NCBI GenBank assembly: GCA_022496805.1
Contig: CM040088.1
Location: 6,913,001 to 6,977,000 of the forward strand
Source of the DNA: Pohlia nutans
Taxonomy: Eukaryota > Streptophyta > Bryopsida > Bryales > Mniaceae
DNA: 64,000 bases
Direction: 5' to 3'
The stretch's first letter is position 1; every line of letters begins with the position of its first letter. Of the stretch, positions 1 through 12,780 are shown piece after piece. The position numbers were made by a program, and so were the translations under genes. The notes below the pieces were generated by a model that saw only the letters and a list, made by a program, of their open reading frames with translations, did not search any database and had not been told where the DNA came from.

Positions 1-3
1 CTA

Positions 4-177
4 AAATTACAAAATGGAGTCAATGTACATGACATCATTAGGGCATGCACAGCCCTTAGCAACCTAAATGACCCTCCAACAGAAGATTTCAAATCTGCTC
101 AAGCAGTCAATGGTCAAGTGGCAAACAACACTGAGGAAAGACTGGAGCAAGTAATCAACATTATGAAACTACCATAA
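4..177 (+). pseudogene. C-terminal remnant of an unrecognised reading frame
   Basis: An open frame enters from the left edge and closes with TAA, giving 57 codons with plausible protein composition, including the segment HDIIRACTALSNLNDPP. I do not recognise the family. The middle part recurs at about 61,262-61,315, where the same frame reads IRACTALRNLNDPPP, so this is a dispersed repeat rather than a single-copy gene. It is most likely the tail of a transposon protein or of a duplicated gene. No start is visible because the window begins inside it. Confidence 0.35.
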
Positions 178-816
178 ATGGAAATTTAAAACTGACAAAA
201 CAAAGTTCGAACTCAATAGTACAAGGCGTTGTTTTCTCCAATGTCACACTCAAAATCTGTGCATGGACTGCTGCATGCTCAGGTCGGCTATTGCTGTCCA
301 AACCACTTCAAAGCTCCTCTGAATACCAACATCATCAACTCTACAAGTATTATTGTGACCCACCAACTTTCAGCGTAGACCTGGCTAAACACCAACAACT
401 TATAGCAGATGCAGTATAAAGAGAATGAGATGGAACTATGCTCCTCTTTAAAAGCACACTTGATTTTTGAACACGGCCAAGGCACAAAGAGCCACAATAG
501 CCTGCCATGCCAGGCCTCATTTTCGAAGTCCCTATGGTCAGTGTGAAAAATTACTTCACATTGGCCTCATCCTGCTTGCTTTCACGACAGCCTCATGTGC
601 CGTGAGTCACTACTGCGGAGGGCTGTGGAGGCTCTTCCGCAAGAGCAATCTGACCCTTCTGAAGTAAGAAAAACAATGTGTGCTCCATCATCTTCTCCCA
701 ATGACACCCCAAGGCTATTGCTTAATAACGTTATGTATCAACAATGAAGCAAACGCTTTACATCTAGAAGATGATGGAGCATGAAGATAGTAGCATGAAG
801 AAGATGAATATAATCA

Positions 817-1392
817 ATGAATAAATGTCTAATGGATGAAATAGAAGCTACTCAGATTGACATTGCCACGATGTACCTCCACAATAAGGAGTATGTACAT
901 GCAAAGAAGAAAGCTCCTCACAAATTCATCAGTTACTGTGACACTGAAGGTCAAAGCCACTGTGCACATGGAAAGAAATGCCAGATATTTACAGGGGTGA
1001 TGTCACACTCACCCATTCATGGCCGCAAATTCAATGCAATTCTAGAATTTCAAAGCTCTAGAAAGTCAAAAGATTGAGAGTACTGAAACAACCTCAGAAA
1101 GGAGATCGATTTAGAAGAGAAAGGGCTCCCTCGTGATAGCAACATCATTTGACCTGATCAATGCCCAATACTTGAATTCGAGAACATTAATGGAGGTAAC
1201 TTGATGGCATTCTGGACATTGAGCCCCAGCACTTCAAATCCTTCTAGTGCCCAAATTGAGCATCTCCTGGAGCACCTGACACAATATGGAAAAAATCGTG
1301 TCCATGAAAGCCCTTCAAAATCTGACTACTTGTTGGCTCTTAGAATGATCTATCCCATTGGAGCTTGCACTTGTATCTCTTCACTAGGATAA
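817..1392 (+). pseudogene. Decayed reading frame, unrecognised
   Basis: Two open segments (817-1077, 86 residues; 1201-1392, 63 residues) lie in the same frame. They are separated by about 120 bases containing three in-frame stops, with sensible sequence between the stops. The first contains a Cys/His-rich stretch (SYCDTEGQSHCAHGKKC) that could be a small metal-binding motif. I do not recognise the family. It may belong with the remnant at the left edge, which is also in this frame. It could be a decayed transposon gene or simply chance ORFs. Confidence 0.25.
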
Positions 1393-1423
1393 AGCTGGTA
1401 ATGTGCTGCATTGCTATGCAATA

Positions 1424-1646
1424 CTCCCTCTGTCCAGAAATAACTGTCCTAGATTTTGGCATGTTTTATCTTAACTCAGGACTCAAAAAATGGTCTATCT
1501 TTAATAGTAGTATGTAGTTTTGTGCACTCTCATTATCCGCCCTGTTTGAAGTGGACAGGGATCACGTTTGAAGTATAAAACTTAGGACAGAAATTGCAAA
1601 AAATATAATGCCAAAAACCAGGACAATTATTTCCGGACAGAGGGAG
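1424..1646. mobile_element. Stowaway-like MITE (Tc1/mariner group)
   Basis: The left end reads CTCCCTCTGTCC and the right end GGACAGAGGGAG, a perfect inverted repeat flanked on both sides by TA. The short length and CTCCCTC termini are the hallmark of plant Stowaway MITEs, which are mobilised by mariner-like transposases. It lies about 135 bases downstream of the F-box gene's stop codon. A short internal piece (tttgaagtataaaac) recurs near 13,750. Confidence 0.85.
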
Positions 1647-1780
1647 TATGTCGCACTTCAGAATACAAAAACCACTCAGCCAATGTGGTCTCATGCAGCA
1701 AATAGAAAGCAAGGAAAGATTGACATTCCATTGACAAGCACTAGCATGTTGTACTTACATGGCTTTCAGTCATCTGCTGC

Positions 1781-3828
1781 TCAGGGAACGGCATCCCAAC
1801 AAAGCTCACACATAAAAACTCCTTCAAGCTTTTCGTGTCGGGTTGCGGGGTTCCCGCCCAATTTAGGAAGGTTATGCCATTCATTGGCAGCCATGTCATA
1901 AAGCCTGATCAGCTGACTGACACTTCCATTTTCATCCATGTTGTCCCACGTCGAGAGGATGAACCCTGTGCTGGTGAAGAGCTCCATGTCATGCCGACCG
2001 ACGTATGACCCGATTTGCAGACCCCTCAAGGCGCCCTCGTAGTCGGTCAGTTTCCGCAGTTCCGACGTGTTGCTCTGCCATGCGTATTCTGAAACCACGA
2101 ACATTTCTGAGGTGTGACGCACTGTGTTCGGTTCCATGAGAGCATGCAACACAAACAGACGATCCTTCAGGAACGAGTAGCGTATGACCATGAGATCCTC
2201 AAGAGGAGTGTCAAGACTGTGCAACGTTTTCGTGGCGCAATCGAAAACAAGAGGATCCAATCTGTCGCCCAAGAGCGTGTTACCGGAGCCGTAAACCAGA
2301 CCCGAGTCCATGGTGCTCCATAACCCCGTTTTGGAGTCATAGACATCAACTGCAAGAGTTTGCTCCTTCTTCTCACGACATACCAAGAGCACTCTGTAAC
2401 AGTTTGCATCCGCATCCGTGACCAACTGCAACAAGACGGGCTCCTTCTTGCTAAGAGGCAACTCAGGGAGCGCTTTCCAAGCATTTGTTAAAGGATTGCA
2501 CACGTACACGGAATAGGGCCCCAAATCCTCTTCGTCCTCGCCCTCGGGCACAAAACAAACCAAACCTCCATCACACGCATACCATGAGTCCATGTACCCA
2601 TTCTCCAAAGGCAGGGTGAGCTCCACGCCATACCACTCCTTGGATTTGGCGTCAAACATTCGGGTCCGAAAGGATTCTAAATCATTGTCCCACCCCAGAA
2701 GACCAAAGAGATTGGGATTCGCCTCTGCAAAGCTTTGTTTGAAGCTGGAGGAATCTGACATTGAGGACCACGCACTGGAGCAATTCCTAAGCTCAATGAT
2801 TCGAGGGATAGGTAGTCGTGCAAATACCAGTACTACCAAATCCTCTGATAACTTGCTCCATAGCCCTGGATCTATCATCTCTGGATGATGAACGCATATG
2901 TGCCTACATAGTTGTTGACCGTTTCCTGCAGCAGCTCTTTTCGCTACCCTTCGTTCTGTGCTGAAGCTATTCGTGCATAAGGTGGGAACACCACCCATTT
3001 TTATCACTTTCCCTGAATCCGTCTCCTGAAAAGAAATGAGAATCTGTTAGAAAAGTGATGTGAAATGACAGAAATAAGCATCCTTACGATCCTACTTTTT
3101 AAATTCACAACCCATCCCCTATAACGAATGAGAATCTGTTAACCCCTAAAGGACCAAGAAGCCTCGTGTTTCTTTTGACAATTTTGAGTAGGTCCTAGGC
3201 GGACTTCCTTTTGTTCAAATTTATTATTTTTTGACCCACACAGGCAATGTTCTTCATTGATTCCGATGATATAAAATTTGGCCCTATCTGAATTATATTT
3301 TTTACAATATGATCAATTGAATTTGTCACCTTAAAACCATGAATCCTTGGTCTTTTAGGGGTTAAAAACGTGATGTGAAAAAATCGTCACTTGCAAAAGG
3401 TCTTCACAATTAGAACAATTGAGGGTTCGATTGAATATGGAAATAGCTCCGTCCAAAATAGACAACTCTACTTCTGAAAGTTCACAGAAAATACATTTAT
3501 AGTCCAAAAAACATATCCGGATTTCTGATTCTCAATTCTTCTATGAGAAAAAGGACAGTCCCAACATTCTTCACCCTCCAAAAAATGCTGAAAGGGACAG
3601 AAATGGGTGATGTTTCCTCTTTACCTTGTTTGATTCAGCAGGTTCCAAGACAGGGGAGGGTCTGTTCCACTTGGACCTCCTGTTGTCTTCCTCCGAAGCA
3701 GGGTATAATTCCTTTGTTGAATTAACTATCCGCATGTCTGAAACTCCCTCGAGGCCTGTTTTGAGAGAATTCACTATTCCCCGCAAGGCACCTGCGAGGA
3801 GAACCAGGTCTGGCCTCTCTTCTTCCAT
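1781..3828 (-). CDS. F-box protein with kelch-like C-terminal region
   Basis: Likely a substrate adaptor of SCF ubiquitin ligases. Exon 2 (3025-1781) encodes an F-box beginning IDPGLWSKLSEDLVVLVF, followed by about 300 residues resembling plant F-box/kelch proteins (FALARLP-type F-box core, later CNPLTNAWKALPELP and YDMAANEWHNLPKLGG, typical of kelch blades). Exon 1 (3828-3625) encodes 68 residues and joins exon 2 in phase 0 through a GTAA donor at 3624 and a TTTTCAG acceptor at 3026, giving about 482 residues. A TTAA-flanked MITE lies inside the intron. A shorter protein starting at the Met at 2878, just before the F-box, is an alternative. Further upstream, an ATG at about 3962 opens a helical frame that is one base out of register with exon 1, so the true 5' end is uncertain. 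What is seen: the F-box, kelch-like text and splice sites. The exon 1 link is inferred. Confidence 0.75.
3139..3365. mobile_element. TTAA-flanked MITE, family A, in the F-box intron
   Basis: The ends are TTAACCCCTAAAGGACCAAG and CTTGGTCTTTTAGGGGTTAA: a near-perfect inverted repeat enclosed by TTAA. TTAA target sites with CCC-starting ends fit the piggyBac group. The interior shares long similarity with 13,336-13,577 and 15,823-16,003. No coding capacity. Confidence 0.8.
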
Positions 3829-4681
3829 GTCATCAGCATCCGATGTATTCAGCTGTCACAATAATCCTCTCTACTTCGTTCAGCTCCGCAGAGCAATCTT
3901 TCAATTTGTGAACCACCTGGCCCAGCCTACATAAAGCGCCAATGTAACCTTCTTGCGCCATTGTTGCCCAAGTAGTAACTTACTACTCCTCAAACTGTTC
4001 CCGATTGATCAAGAACCCGCTTTAGAATCATGGAAGAGTTCAGATCAGTGATTTTTAGCCAAACTGCTACATAAAATTAATTGATGCAAAGAATTTTTGA
4101 AAAAGAAGAAGAAATAATAGCCAGATTTCCTACACGGAGTCAAGATGTGTAACCTCTTTAAACCTAGGAATCACCCAGGTATTGCCTAAGTAGCACCTAG
4201 GTAGCACATGTGTATTACCCTGATATTACCTATATATTAATATGAAAAGAGCATCTAAGGAGCCAAGCCATGAAAAAGTAGCAAAAATGCTAAACTGTCT
4301 CCGGACAAAAAAAAATCCACTGGATAGAGCTAAAAATACTCTCTAATGTAACACCAGTTTGAGACAACGAACATTGGTTGATTGAGTACATTCATGAAAT
4401 ACTCTCCATTGCAACAATCCCGGGCACCTCAGACTACGCAAATTCAAATGAGACACAGGCCCGGAGAAAAATTAGGGTTTAAACCTAGCAATTAGGGTTT
4501 AAGCATTCGGACCTCTCACCACTAAAGGCTAGCATCCTGCAATCCTCACGGCGCAGAAAGAAAGAAACACAGCGCAATTGATTCAGTTTCTGATTCTTGT
4601 CTTCACACACCTGGCTAATCATGCTGCAAAAAGAGTTGAAACGAAGCACATACAATCGCCGCATATTCCATTGCAGTCGCC
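3829..4681. other. Intergenic region between F-box gene and a small ORF
   Basis: Holds the possible upstream F-box leader on the minus strand (3962 to about 3840). It also holds the repeat block around 4160-4320 that recurs near 61,025-61,180. Two copies of the telo-box-like motif TTAGGGTTTAA lie near 4473-4503. Telo-boxes are common in promoters of plant housekeeping genes. Nothing else is recognisable. Confidence 0.5.
4160..4320. repeat. Dispersed repeat, copy 1 (partner near 61,025)
   Basis: Shares long near-identical runs with 61,025-61,180, for example AGCACATGTGTATTACCCT, followed by the same ATATATTAATATGAAAAGAGCATC stretch and the same AGCAAAAATGCT block. Both copies are in the same orientation. 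Terminal structure is not evident. The copy at 61 kb sits next to a second repeat shared with position 43 of the window, so a larger, fragmented element probably links both ends of the window. Confidence 0.6.
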
Positions 4682-4861
4682 ATGGATCACGAAATTGTGA
4701 GAAACTCCGAGAATCTCATCGACGGGGCAATTGCGACAGGGATCGCCGAAGCTCGTGATCATGAAATCTGGTCGCAGCGCAAATTTCTGATTCACACGCA
4801 AAGGAGAACTGAGCTGCCTCGTTTGAAGTCGATGGAAGTCTTGGAAGCCGAAACTCTTTAA
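4682..4861 (+). CDS. Small hypothetical ORF, 59 residues
   Basis: Reads from an ATG (MDHEIVRNSENLIDGAIATG...) to TAA. It is charged, without a signal peptide or membrane segment. The GC content is higher than the flanks and telo-box-like motifs lie about 180 bases upstream, which makes a real gene possible. I do not recognise a family. An overlapping minus-strand frame (4867-4619) is equally open, so this is a weak call. Confidence 0.25.
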   Translation: MDHEIVRNSENLIDGAIATGIAEARDHEIWSQRKFLIHTQRRTELPRLKSMEVLEAETL

Positions 4862-5253
4862 TGTCACACAGACTAGATGCTCAATATGAACGTGCTATTA
4901 TGGAGTCTTTGGCAATCGATTGTGTTGCATGTGAAAGTGAGTGATACATAACATTCAGTAGCCTTCACTGGCTCTGCCTTGCATCCCAAGAGAATTTGCA
5001 GCATATGTTGTACGAATTGGACAGAAAATTTAGTAGTTACTTGAGTTGACAGGAAATCACAAGTTAGAAGCAACTAACAGTTGCAAGTTAGCAATGCAAC
5101 TCTCATGCATGAACAGTGTCTTGCCTAAATAAATAAAAAATTATCCCCGCGTGTTCTGGTAGTTGCCTCATATATCCATACAATAATCTCATAGGAAGAA
5201 TCAACATTAATTATAATTGGTGAGTAGAAGTACGTACACAATGAAAAAAATAC

Positions 5254-6440
5254 TTAACCCCTAAAGGACCAAGTGTCCTAACTAGTTATATAAAAGTTAA
5301 CTGGTTATATTTTTAATCGAATTTTGAAGGAAATTTAATAGTAGATTCCCCAATGTGCCACAAAAATGGGGATTCTTTTTTTTTTGAATTCCGACACCGT
5401 ATGTGAAAGTTATGAGGGGAAATGTGTTTTTTTTGGGAGAAAGGGCAGCGGGGCAATAGAGAAATAGTTGAATTTTAGGGGGGGGCAACAAGATGGGCGG
5501 TGTGTGGAAAATGGGGTGGACTGTGGGGGGCAGAAGACCACCCAGTTTTCCAAACTCATAAAAAAAATTTAAAATAATATTTTTTAAAAATTTAAAATTA
5601 ATTTTTTATAAATAAAAATTATTATTTTTAACTGAAATTTATTATTTTAAATTAAAAATATTATTTTAAACTAAAAGTTCAATTTCATAATTAAAAATAT
5701 TATTTAAAAATTTGAAAAATAAAATAAATAAAATAAAAATCGTCCAATGAGGGACTGCCACGTGGCAGTGTACCTTGAGAGTTAGTGGGGTCATGAACAT
5801 TGGAATGGGTTGGCACTTCAATTCCCTTCCTCCACCCTTTATTTCCCCCCTAACCCCCAAAATTCTTAGAAAATGTGCTACATGTCTTCTAAAACTTGGA
5901 GATTTATTTTTTTTTCAAATTTTTTTTCGCCATTATGTAGAGGGTGGAATTTACTTGTGTTTCACCGCTCGGATTCGTATTTTAAATAAAGAAAGTCGAA
6001 AATATTGCAATTCCAAAAACATATAGTCTTTTTTGAACTTTTAAACCCCCAACAAGTGCAAGGTGTTATTCAACATCCTAAACATCTCCAAACGCAACGA
6101 AAATTGGTACACAACTAAGTAACATCATATAGAATGTGAAAGTGAAGTGCGACAAGTTTCGGTAGTGAGGTTTTTTTGATGTAGCTGTGGTCAAACACAT
6201 CTGAAATTTTCGGGCATGTGTTTTTTTGGGGTGTTTTTTTCCATCAAACGCAATTATCTTGCAATCCGTGCGGTCAAAATCAACGAAATTTTTTGTGTAT
6301 GTTTTTCAAGTATTTTAGGACAAGATCTTACGGTTAGAAGGTAAAAAATAACATTCTTTTGGATTTTATGCATGGGCGAGTAAAAATGGCAGCATTGGAG
6401 TGTTTTTGGAGGAAAAACACTCCGGTCCTTTAGGGGTTAA
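5254..6440. mobile_element. Large TTAA-flanked non-autonomous element (1.19 kb)
   Basis: Left end TTAACCCCTAAAGGACCAAG, right end GGTCCTTTAGGGGTTAA: a 13-bp perfect inverted repeat with TTAA on both sides. It shares its outer 20 bases with the 3,139 and 13,336 copies but has a different, longer interior with G-rich runs (5,440-5,530) and AT-rich blocks. I see no transposase frame. The common termini suggest mobilisation by the same transposase as family A. Confidence 0.75.
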
Positions 6441-8015
6441 ATCATTAATAGTTCTAACATAGAATTAAACCATGTCAATTTTAATAAAGAAAAAGTTTGT
6501 AACAAACAATATTAATCCTATAAATTTTTATTTTGAAATGAATATGGAAATGAAATTCAATCTTAAAATCATGACTCTTCATAACTTTTACATTGCGTAT
6601 CCAAATAAAATGAATATAACATTCTCTATATATGAAAGCATGACCTATAGGAAATCATTGCTTCTAATTTTTATTAAAAAATTACATGTTACATTTGATA
6701 TTACAAAATATAAACTATGATTGAAATGACAACAATCACCTTTAGTTTGTTTTTTGATTCTATTAGCTCAATTTTTCAAAAGTAATCATACAAGATATGT
6801 CGTATGTGTAATACCAAAATCTTTTTATTGTTTCATACATTCATTTTCCATTAATGCTTTACGTTGCATTTTACAAAAAAATCTCAATATCGTAACCAAA
6901 TTCATTTGTTCCCAATTACTTTAATTTGTACAATACACATTTGATGACATCAAATTATACGAAAAAAACATAATCATATATGAAATTTATTTCCTATAAC
7001 ATGCACACATACAAGAGAAACAAAATCATCACATTTTCTCAAACCTTCTATATATCAATAATACTATATTCACGTCTTAGTATATACTACAATAATTAAC
7101 AAATTTTCCTATTTTATTTTCCAAACTCATAAAGGCTTAACCCTAAACTATAAGGGTCATGAATAAATGAATGTACTGATGCATTTTGTGCAAAATTTAT
7201 AGCTATAGCCACACTTGTATTTACGTTGTTCACCTCCGTAGTTATCAAATTCTTTCCATTGATTGTCTTTTCTAGTACCACATGTTGAAATTCTCGAATA
7301 TCTAAAGCAATATAATTGTATGTAGATTTTCTACTTTTAATATCACTCGCAATCTCCTCTCAAATATATCATGTCATACCATCATTCCAACGATCCAAGA
7401 TGACATTAATAATAATAATGGTAATATGATTTTGCAATATTTTGCCTCTTTATCTTTGGCACTACAAGTTCATACTCAATATCATTCTCAAGATGAATCA
7501 CATGCGGAGTGGGTGCAACATCAAATAGAGGAGGGACTTTTTTTTATCAGAAGTTTTAGAAGCACATCAAATATAGTTTTGTTTTTTTCGAGAGCAATAA
7601 TATGTCGATCAATAGAACAACAAACGATAATTGAAGCTCTCATGCAAACGTCTATCACTAAATTAGTATTGCTTATAGAATATATAATTCATAGAAAATA
7701 TTGAATATAATAAAACGCATGAAAAATAAGCCTTATGTGCCTTACGTGTGTCTGCGGAACAATCTAGAATAACTGGCTCAGATCATCTGGCAATGAGATC
7801 TTGTAAAAGAGCTGATATTTCTCTCCCGGATCGCACCATGGTACACAACCATTCATAGTATGAAACTCCCGAGTTATGAGATTGTGAACGATATCGTCAC
7901 ACAAGATCTCGATATCATTCGACGTATATTATTTAGCATCCTGCAATGTGATTTTCGAGACAAAAGTTTGCCCTTTCTTAGGCGCTCCAACGTACAGGTC
8001 GATCCCAAACATGAG
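6441..8015. other. AT-rich region with decayed coding sequence, left flank of the 9.1-kb transposon
   Basis: Mostly AT-rich, with no intact gene. From about 8,023 down to 7,700 the minus strand reads as convincing protein text interrupted by two stops. The plus strand is also open over 7,860-8,023. Text around 7,180-7,260 resembles 21,810-21,900 in the same orientation, so this decayed unit appears to be related to the one at 17-22 kb. The family is not recognised. Confidence 0.4.
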
Positions 8016-8023
8016 TGTGGTCT

Positions 8024-8037
8024 CCCGGGGGGTGCAC
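8024..8037 (+). repeat. Left terminal inverted repeat of the 9.1-kb transposon
   Basis: CCCGGGGGGTGCAC, the exact reverse complement of 17144-17157. It abuts the target duplication TGTGGTCT at 8016-8023. Its high GC stands out in an AT-rich setting. Confidence 0.85.
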
Positions 8038-8266
8038 CTTGTATTAAAACCTAGAATCACGTGCGTTCGCAACATACTCTAAAAACCCCCTATATACAAG
8101 TTTTTTTTTGTGAAATTAGGTAATACACATACAATTTTAATAATTAAAATACTAGAGACAATATGTATACACACAAAAAAATCCATTCATAAATAGTCAT
8201 TAACATAAGTATATAAATATACTATTGAACAATAATCAACCTCTACAATATGTATAATGCAATATC

Positions 8267-11200
8267 CTAGCTTTCATCAACAAAGTCGTTGAAAACTTTT
8301 TCATCCCCTGGATGTAACTCATAAGCATCTAATTCTGCAATATATGTCATTGTAGCTAATGCAATTATTGTTTCCAAATCTACCATCAAATGATCACTAA
8401 GGTTATATGTCCATTTGTTGTTAGACCCCTTCTGATACCAACATAAACCAATCTCCATGTTTGATGGACGGTCCATCAAGTCAATCGGATCTCTATATTC
8501 CACCCAACGACTACCAAACTTCCTACGCATCCTATAAACCCTCCCAACAAACCAAACCTTAAGTTGACCTGATTTTTTTGGTCTACCTCTTTTTTTTATA
8601 GTTTGAGCTTGAGGTGTGTTCAAAAAACACACACCAATATCACAACCAAGCTTTAACATAGTATCATGGTTTCCGGCACTAAGGAATTTAGGCTTCATAT
8701 ATAATATACCAGCCTTAATCCGAGTCAACCGATCTTTAGACAAAGTAGGATTGCCATTCAATTGACTAACAAGTGTACTTTTAAAAATTCTAGACTCCCC
8801 TACCATTACATAAGGCACAGCTGACTTTGCATTAGATAATGAGGGAAATTCAACACCTTCATGTTCATCAATAAGAACATCCAAAGTATGTCGAAGCTCA
8901 CTTTCCAACTCAATATCTTCATTTAAGTCATCTTCAACCCATGACTCCACCCCTTCAGCCTCTATGAAACCCTCTTTGCACATATTTGAATTGACTTGTC
9001 CAACACCACAATTTTCTTTGTCACTACCTTGTGTGATAGCATCATTATTCAATATGTGATCATAATCACATTCATCTTCCTCCATACTTCCAAACAAATG
9101 TGCTTCAATTTTTTTTTCATGTATCCATGGCTCTATCCACCAATTACCATCTCTCACAACATCGGGTTTCATACCTAATTCAGCACACATTTCTTGAGCC
9201 TCTTGAAATCCCAACTTCAAAGCTGAGACAATAACATCATCAGTTTCCACACATAAATAGTCACTCAAATCTGCAGCTCCTAATCCATGATTCTTCTCCA
9301 ACTCGGTCCATATGTGCGTTTGCTTCTTGTGAGCCCTCACAAAGCTTGGACCAGTAGGATCAGCCTCAAATTCTGCAATGCGCGCTAATGCTCCTGCACT
9401 TTCCACAAGATCACACCCATCATAGTTTCTCTCGTTTGAAATCATACCACCGACTTTACTGAAAAAAATTTCACAAACATCTTATCCAAGCAAGCCAAAT
9501 GGAACTTCTAAGTGGTTGTACTTATCCTTAAACAACTTGATAAGCAATACAATATAATGACATGAAATCTGCATATCTAAATAAGCTTGGCGACTAATAA
9601 AATTTGTTTTCAAGGAGTAAGTGTGGGTTCCTAAATGCAACCAAAGTTTCCACAAACGAAGAAAGAATGATACTTTTGATGCAAGTTTACATCTATCAAA
9701 CAATGACAAGTGACTCGAAAGAAAGACATCAATATAGGAAGATATAACCTGTAGGTAGTATTGTGTTCCCTTTGTCCTCTCCTTTCGATGTTGTGCACAT
9801 TCTCGAAGTTGCAATAAACAATCTTGCACTTTTTTAGATGCAAGGCGTTGAGCTGCAGTCCAATTTTGTCGATCTTCCCTCTTGATATCACCTTCCTGCA
9901 ATCCATGTTGATCAACAGAAAAAGTAGCATATACAAGATAGATGTGGTTAAGGGATGCATGTTCGTTGCCCAAAATCAAATGGCGTGTTGGTGAGTCCAA
10001 AGGATTTACAAGCTTCTTCCCATTATGCACAAAGTCTTGGTCATGTAAACCATAGATGTGAGAATTTGCTAAGACCTTGGCACTAAATAACCATCCATCC
10101 CATGGAATGCTAAATCGAATACCATCTGCTGCCCCATAGTCTTCAAGCATCAACTTTCTCCTACGAGCATCTCCATCTGATGCATGACCTATCAATGGTC
10201 CAACCACATCCAACAAATGGACAGACCACAATGCCCTTACCTTTTCCCACTGATTGCGAACAAACTCAGCATCAAAACGGTTGCAAGTCAACTGAATTAG
10301 TATCACTAGCCTAGGCAATCTAGGATGCAAAGGATTCACTATCAAAACTCGGGCAAAATGAGCTCTAATATTCATTTTAAAAGCTTGCACAATATTTTCA
10401 TAACCTTCAGCTTCAGACCCTACATTCACAACAAAATTAGAGATGCAATGATGGTTTTCAGCAACACCACAAAATCCAACCAAAGTATCATCTCTAGCTA
10501 TCCATCTCACAGCCCTTTTAACAACAGTTTCATCTTCAGCTACCATAGCAGGTACCTTTCCAAGGGGGATATTTGCAAGTTGCATTACAGATTTATAGAC
10601 TCCGGCAATGTGGCTAAAAACTTTGTCACTCTCTCCAATTCTATATTTCAATCCTTTTTGTAATCCTCGCTTGGTGGTATCCAAGGAAGGACCAGCCATG
10701 TTAGTTGACAAGAAATGATGAAGTCTAGGACCACCCCATAACTTGATGGTTTCAAACATTGCTTTGGTTGTCTTGTTGTATCTTTTTGCCTTATCGTCCC
10801 TTCCTACATTCTTTCCTATATCAGTAAGAAAGTCCCATAAGGATTCTTTTCCTTCAAACTTACCATGGTTATGTGCTACAATGATATTGCGGCAAAAAGT
10901 CTTCACATCACCTCTACCATGATACTCAACTGAAGATTCACGTAATGATCTGACCTTCACGGAAAGAGTTGCAACTCTAACTCTTGCTCTCCACAAGTTG
11001 TACCGTAAAGACCTGGCTTCTTTTCTTGATGATTGTGCAAGCTTAATAATTTCAAGTCTACCGTAATAACCCAACCGCACACCTGTTTTGAAGTTTCTTC
11101 CACCTCTACGAGTCTTGCTCTTCTTAGTACGATAAACCCTCATTCTAAAATCATTTTCAGCAGGAATTGAAGAACATGCAGAGCACCTAAATCCAAGGAA

Positions 11201-12601
11201 ACCTTCACCTCTAGTCAAGGAAATGCGAGCACAATTTATATGACGAAAAGTACCTTTGATAACATATTTGGTGCTACCATTTTGAATGTTAGCACAAGTA
11301 AAAGGTTCTGCATACCACTTCTTTCCTTTCTTAAGATCATCCAAGAATGGCTTTAAGTCCATGCTCACACCATTATAGTCCCACCTATCATCCCACAAAC
11401 CCCAACACATGCACAAAAGATGGGCATAATTGTTTGATTGCTATAAAGCATCAACCCCATCATTAGTAGAAGAGTCATCAATACTTGAAACACCTAAATT
11501 CACCAAGAATGAACTTAGATCTTTTTGTCTAGGATCCTTTACTGATGAAGGTCTAAAAGGACGACCTTTAGGTTTCGGATCTGATTTGGTAGAACAACCA
11601 CCAGAAAGGTTTGAGACTGCATCATGATGGGACTTTCCAATGACATGCTCACGCATGTTGCCTTCTAAGGATCCAGTTTTTGGAAATAACTGCATCCATT
11701 TGTTATCAACAGTACAACGAATTTTCATTGCCCCAAGTCTAGAATAATTGCCAAGTGTAGCTTCTACAAGCTCAAATTTGCTTGTAGGAAACTCAACTTC
11801 AAAGAGTTTAATTATTCCAAGTGCTTCTTGAACCCTGGATTTGTTCTCAATGAAGGTTTCTTCACTGTCATTGTTATAAGCCGTTTTTGAATGTTCCAAA
11901 TTACTTTTGAGCCCATTTCTTGCTTCGTAATTCTTCAAATGTCCATTTGAATTTATGTGCGACCGTAAATAATTAGCACATGCATCCCACGGCTTGTTGT
12001 TACCAGACCGATGATATCGTTCCTGACATTCATGACAAAAAAGATGGAATAGCACATTCTTTCCCTGATCCCTTGTTTCCAACTCTAGAGCATCACATCG
12101 ACCAAGTTTCTTTAATTTTCTTCTCGTATTTTGAATCTCATGTTGCCACTTTTGGACATCTTTGGTAGATGCAAGCTTACTGAACAATCGACCCGTTTGT
12201 TCAGATAGAGGCCCATTAGACTCTTCAATGATTATTTCCGTTGAACATTCCTCAATTCTTGGTTGTTTGCTCATGTTACCATTTTCAAGACCATCACCCA
12301 TTGAGGATGTTGTGGAAGCAACCGATGATAAAGAACGTTTGTTAGCACCTACTCCATTTGAAGGAACTATCAATCGGATGTGCACAACATCTCCTCTTAG
12401 TTTCATTTTCTCTTCTTGTTTAGAGGAAAACACACTACCACCAATACTCAACATCTGAAATTCAGATGTGGTTAATTCATCTTCTTTGATTGCCAACCTT
12501 ATGTCATTGTAAGTGGCACCCAAAGAAGAGAAGACAAACCCCAACTTAGTATGTTTTTCATCATTCACACACACAACTTTTACCTCCAATTCTTCAGCCA
12601 T
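8267..12601 (-). pseudogene. Transposase-like protein, one frame with two stops
   Basis: Three open segments (12601-11441, 11416-9482 and 9445-8267) share one frame. They are separated only by single stops, TAG at 11443-11441 and TAA at 9484-9482, so the parent was about 1,440 residues, intronless and continuous. Segment 1 begins with a ubiquitin- or PB1-like region (MAEELEVKVVCVNDEKHTKL), then a Cys2...His2 finger (CHECQ...H...H) and a second finger-like stretch. Segment 2 has CSAC near residues 78-81 and candidate acidic catalytic motifs AEDETVVK (residue 295) and GHASDGDARRRK (residue 414). It also has DQDFVHNGKKLVNP (residues 459-472), which resembles the D-x2-H, K, N motif of P/THAP9 transposases. 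Segment 3 carries LNGNPTLSKDRLTRIK and a basic patch KKRGRPKKSG. The family assignment is inference. The stops could be read through or edited, but decay is simpler. Confidence 0.65.
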
Positions 12602-12635
12602 TGCTTTGGATGGAAAAGATAAATCAGAATTTTAC

Positions 12636-12706
12636 CTCTTCTTGGTCTTTGGAACCATAATCAGAGCTGGCCACTCTTCTTTCAAGTATGATGCCACTAC
12701 AATTAC
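12636..12706 (-). pseudogene. Captured exon, SMARCAL1/ZRANB3-type SNF2 helicase
   Basis: A 71-base exon bounded by a TTTGCAG acceptor and a GTAAAA donor encodes VIVVASYLKEEWPALIMVP followed by a basic run. This matches the region after the Walker A helix in SMARCAL1/ZRANB3-like annealing helicases, where the pattern (A)I..A.Y...EWP.L..VP is conserved. Only this exon is present; the Walker motifs and the rest of the ATPase are absent. It lies 35 bases upstream of the transposase start on the same strand, so it could be spliced into a 5' leader. The identity rests on one short exon. Confidence 0.5.
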
Positions 12707-12780
12707 CTGCAAATGCATGCTTCATAATTAAAAACTAATTGCACAAATCATAGATTTCGATATATCCTTTGAACAATTGC

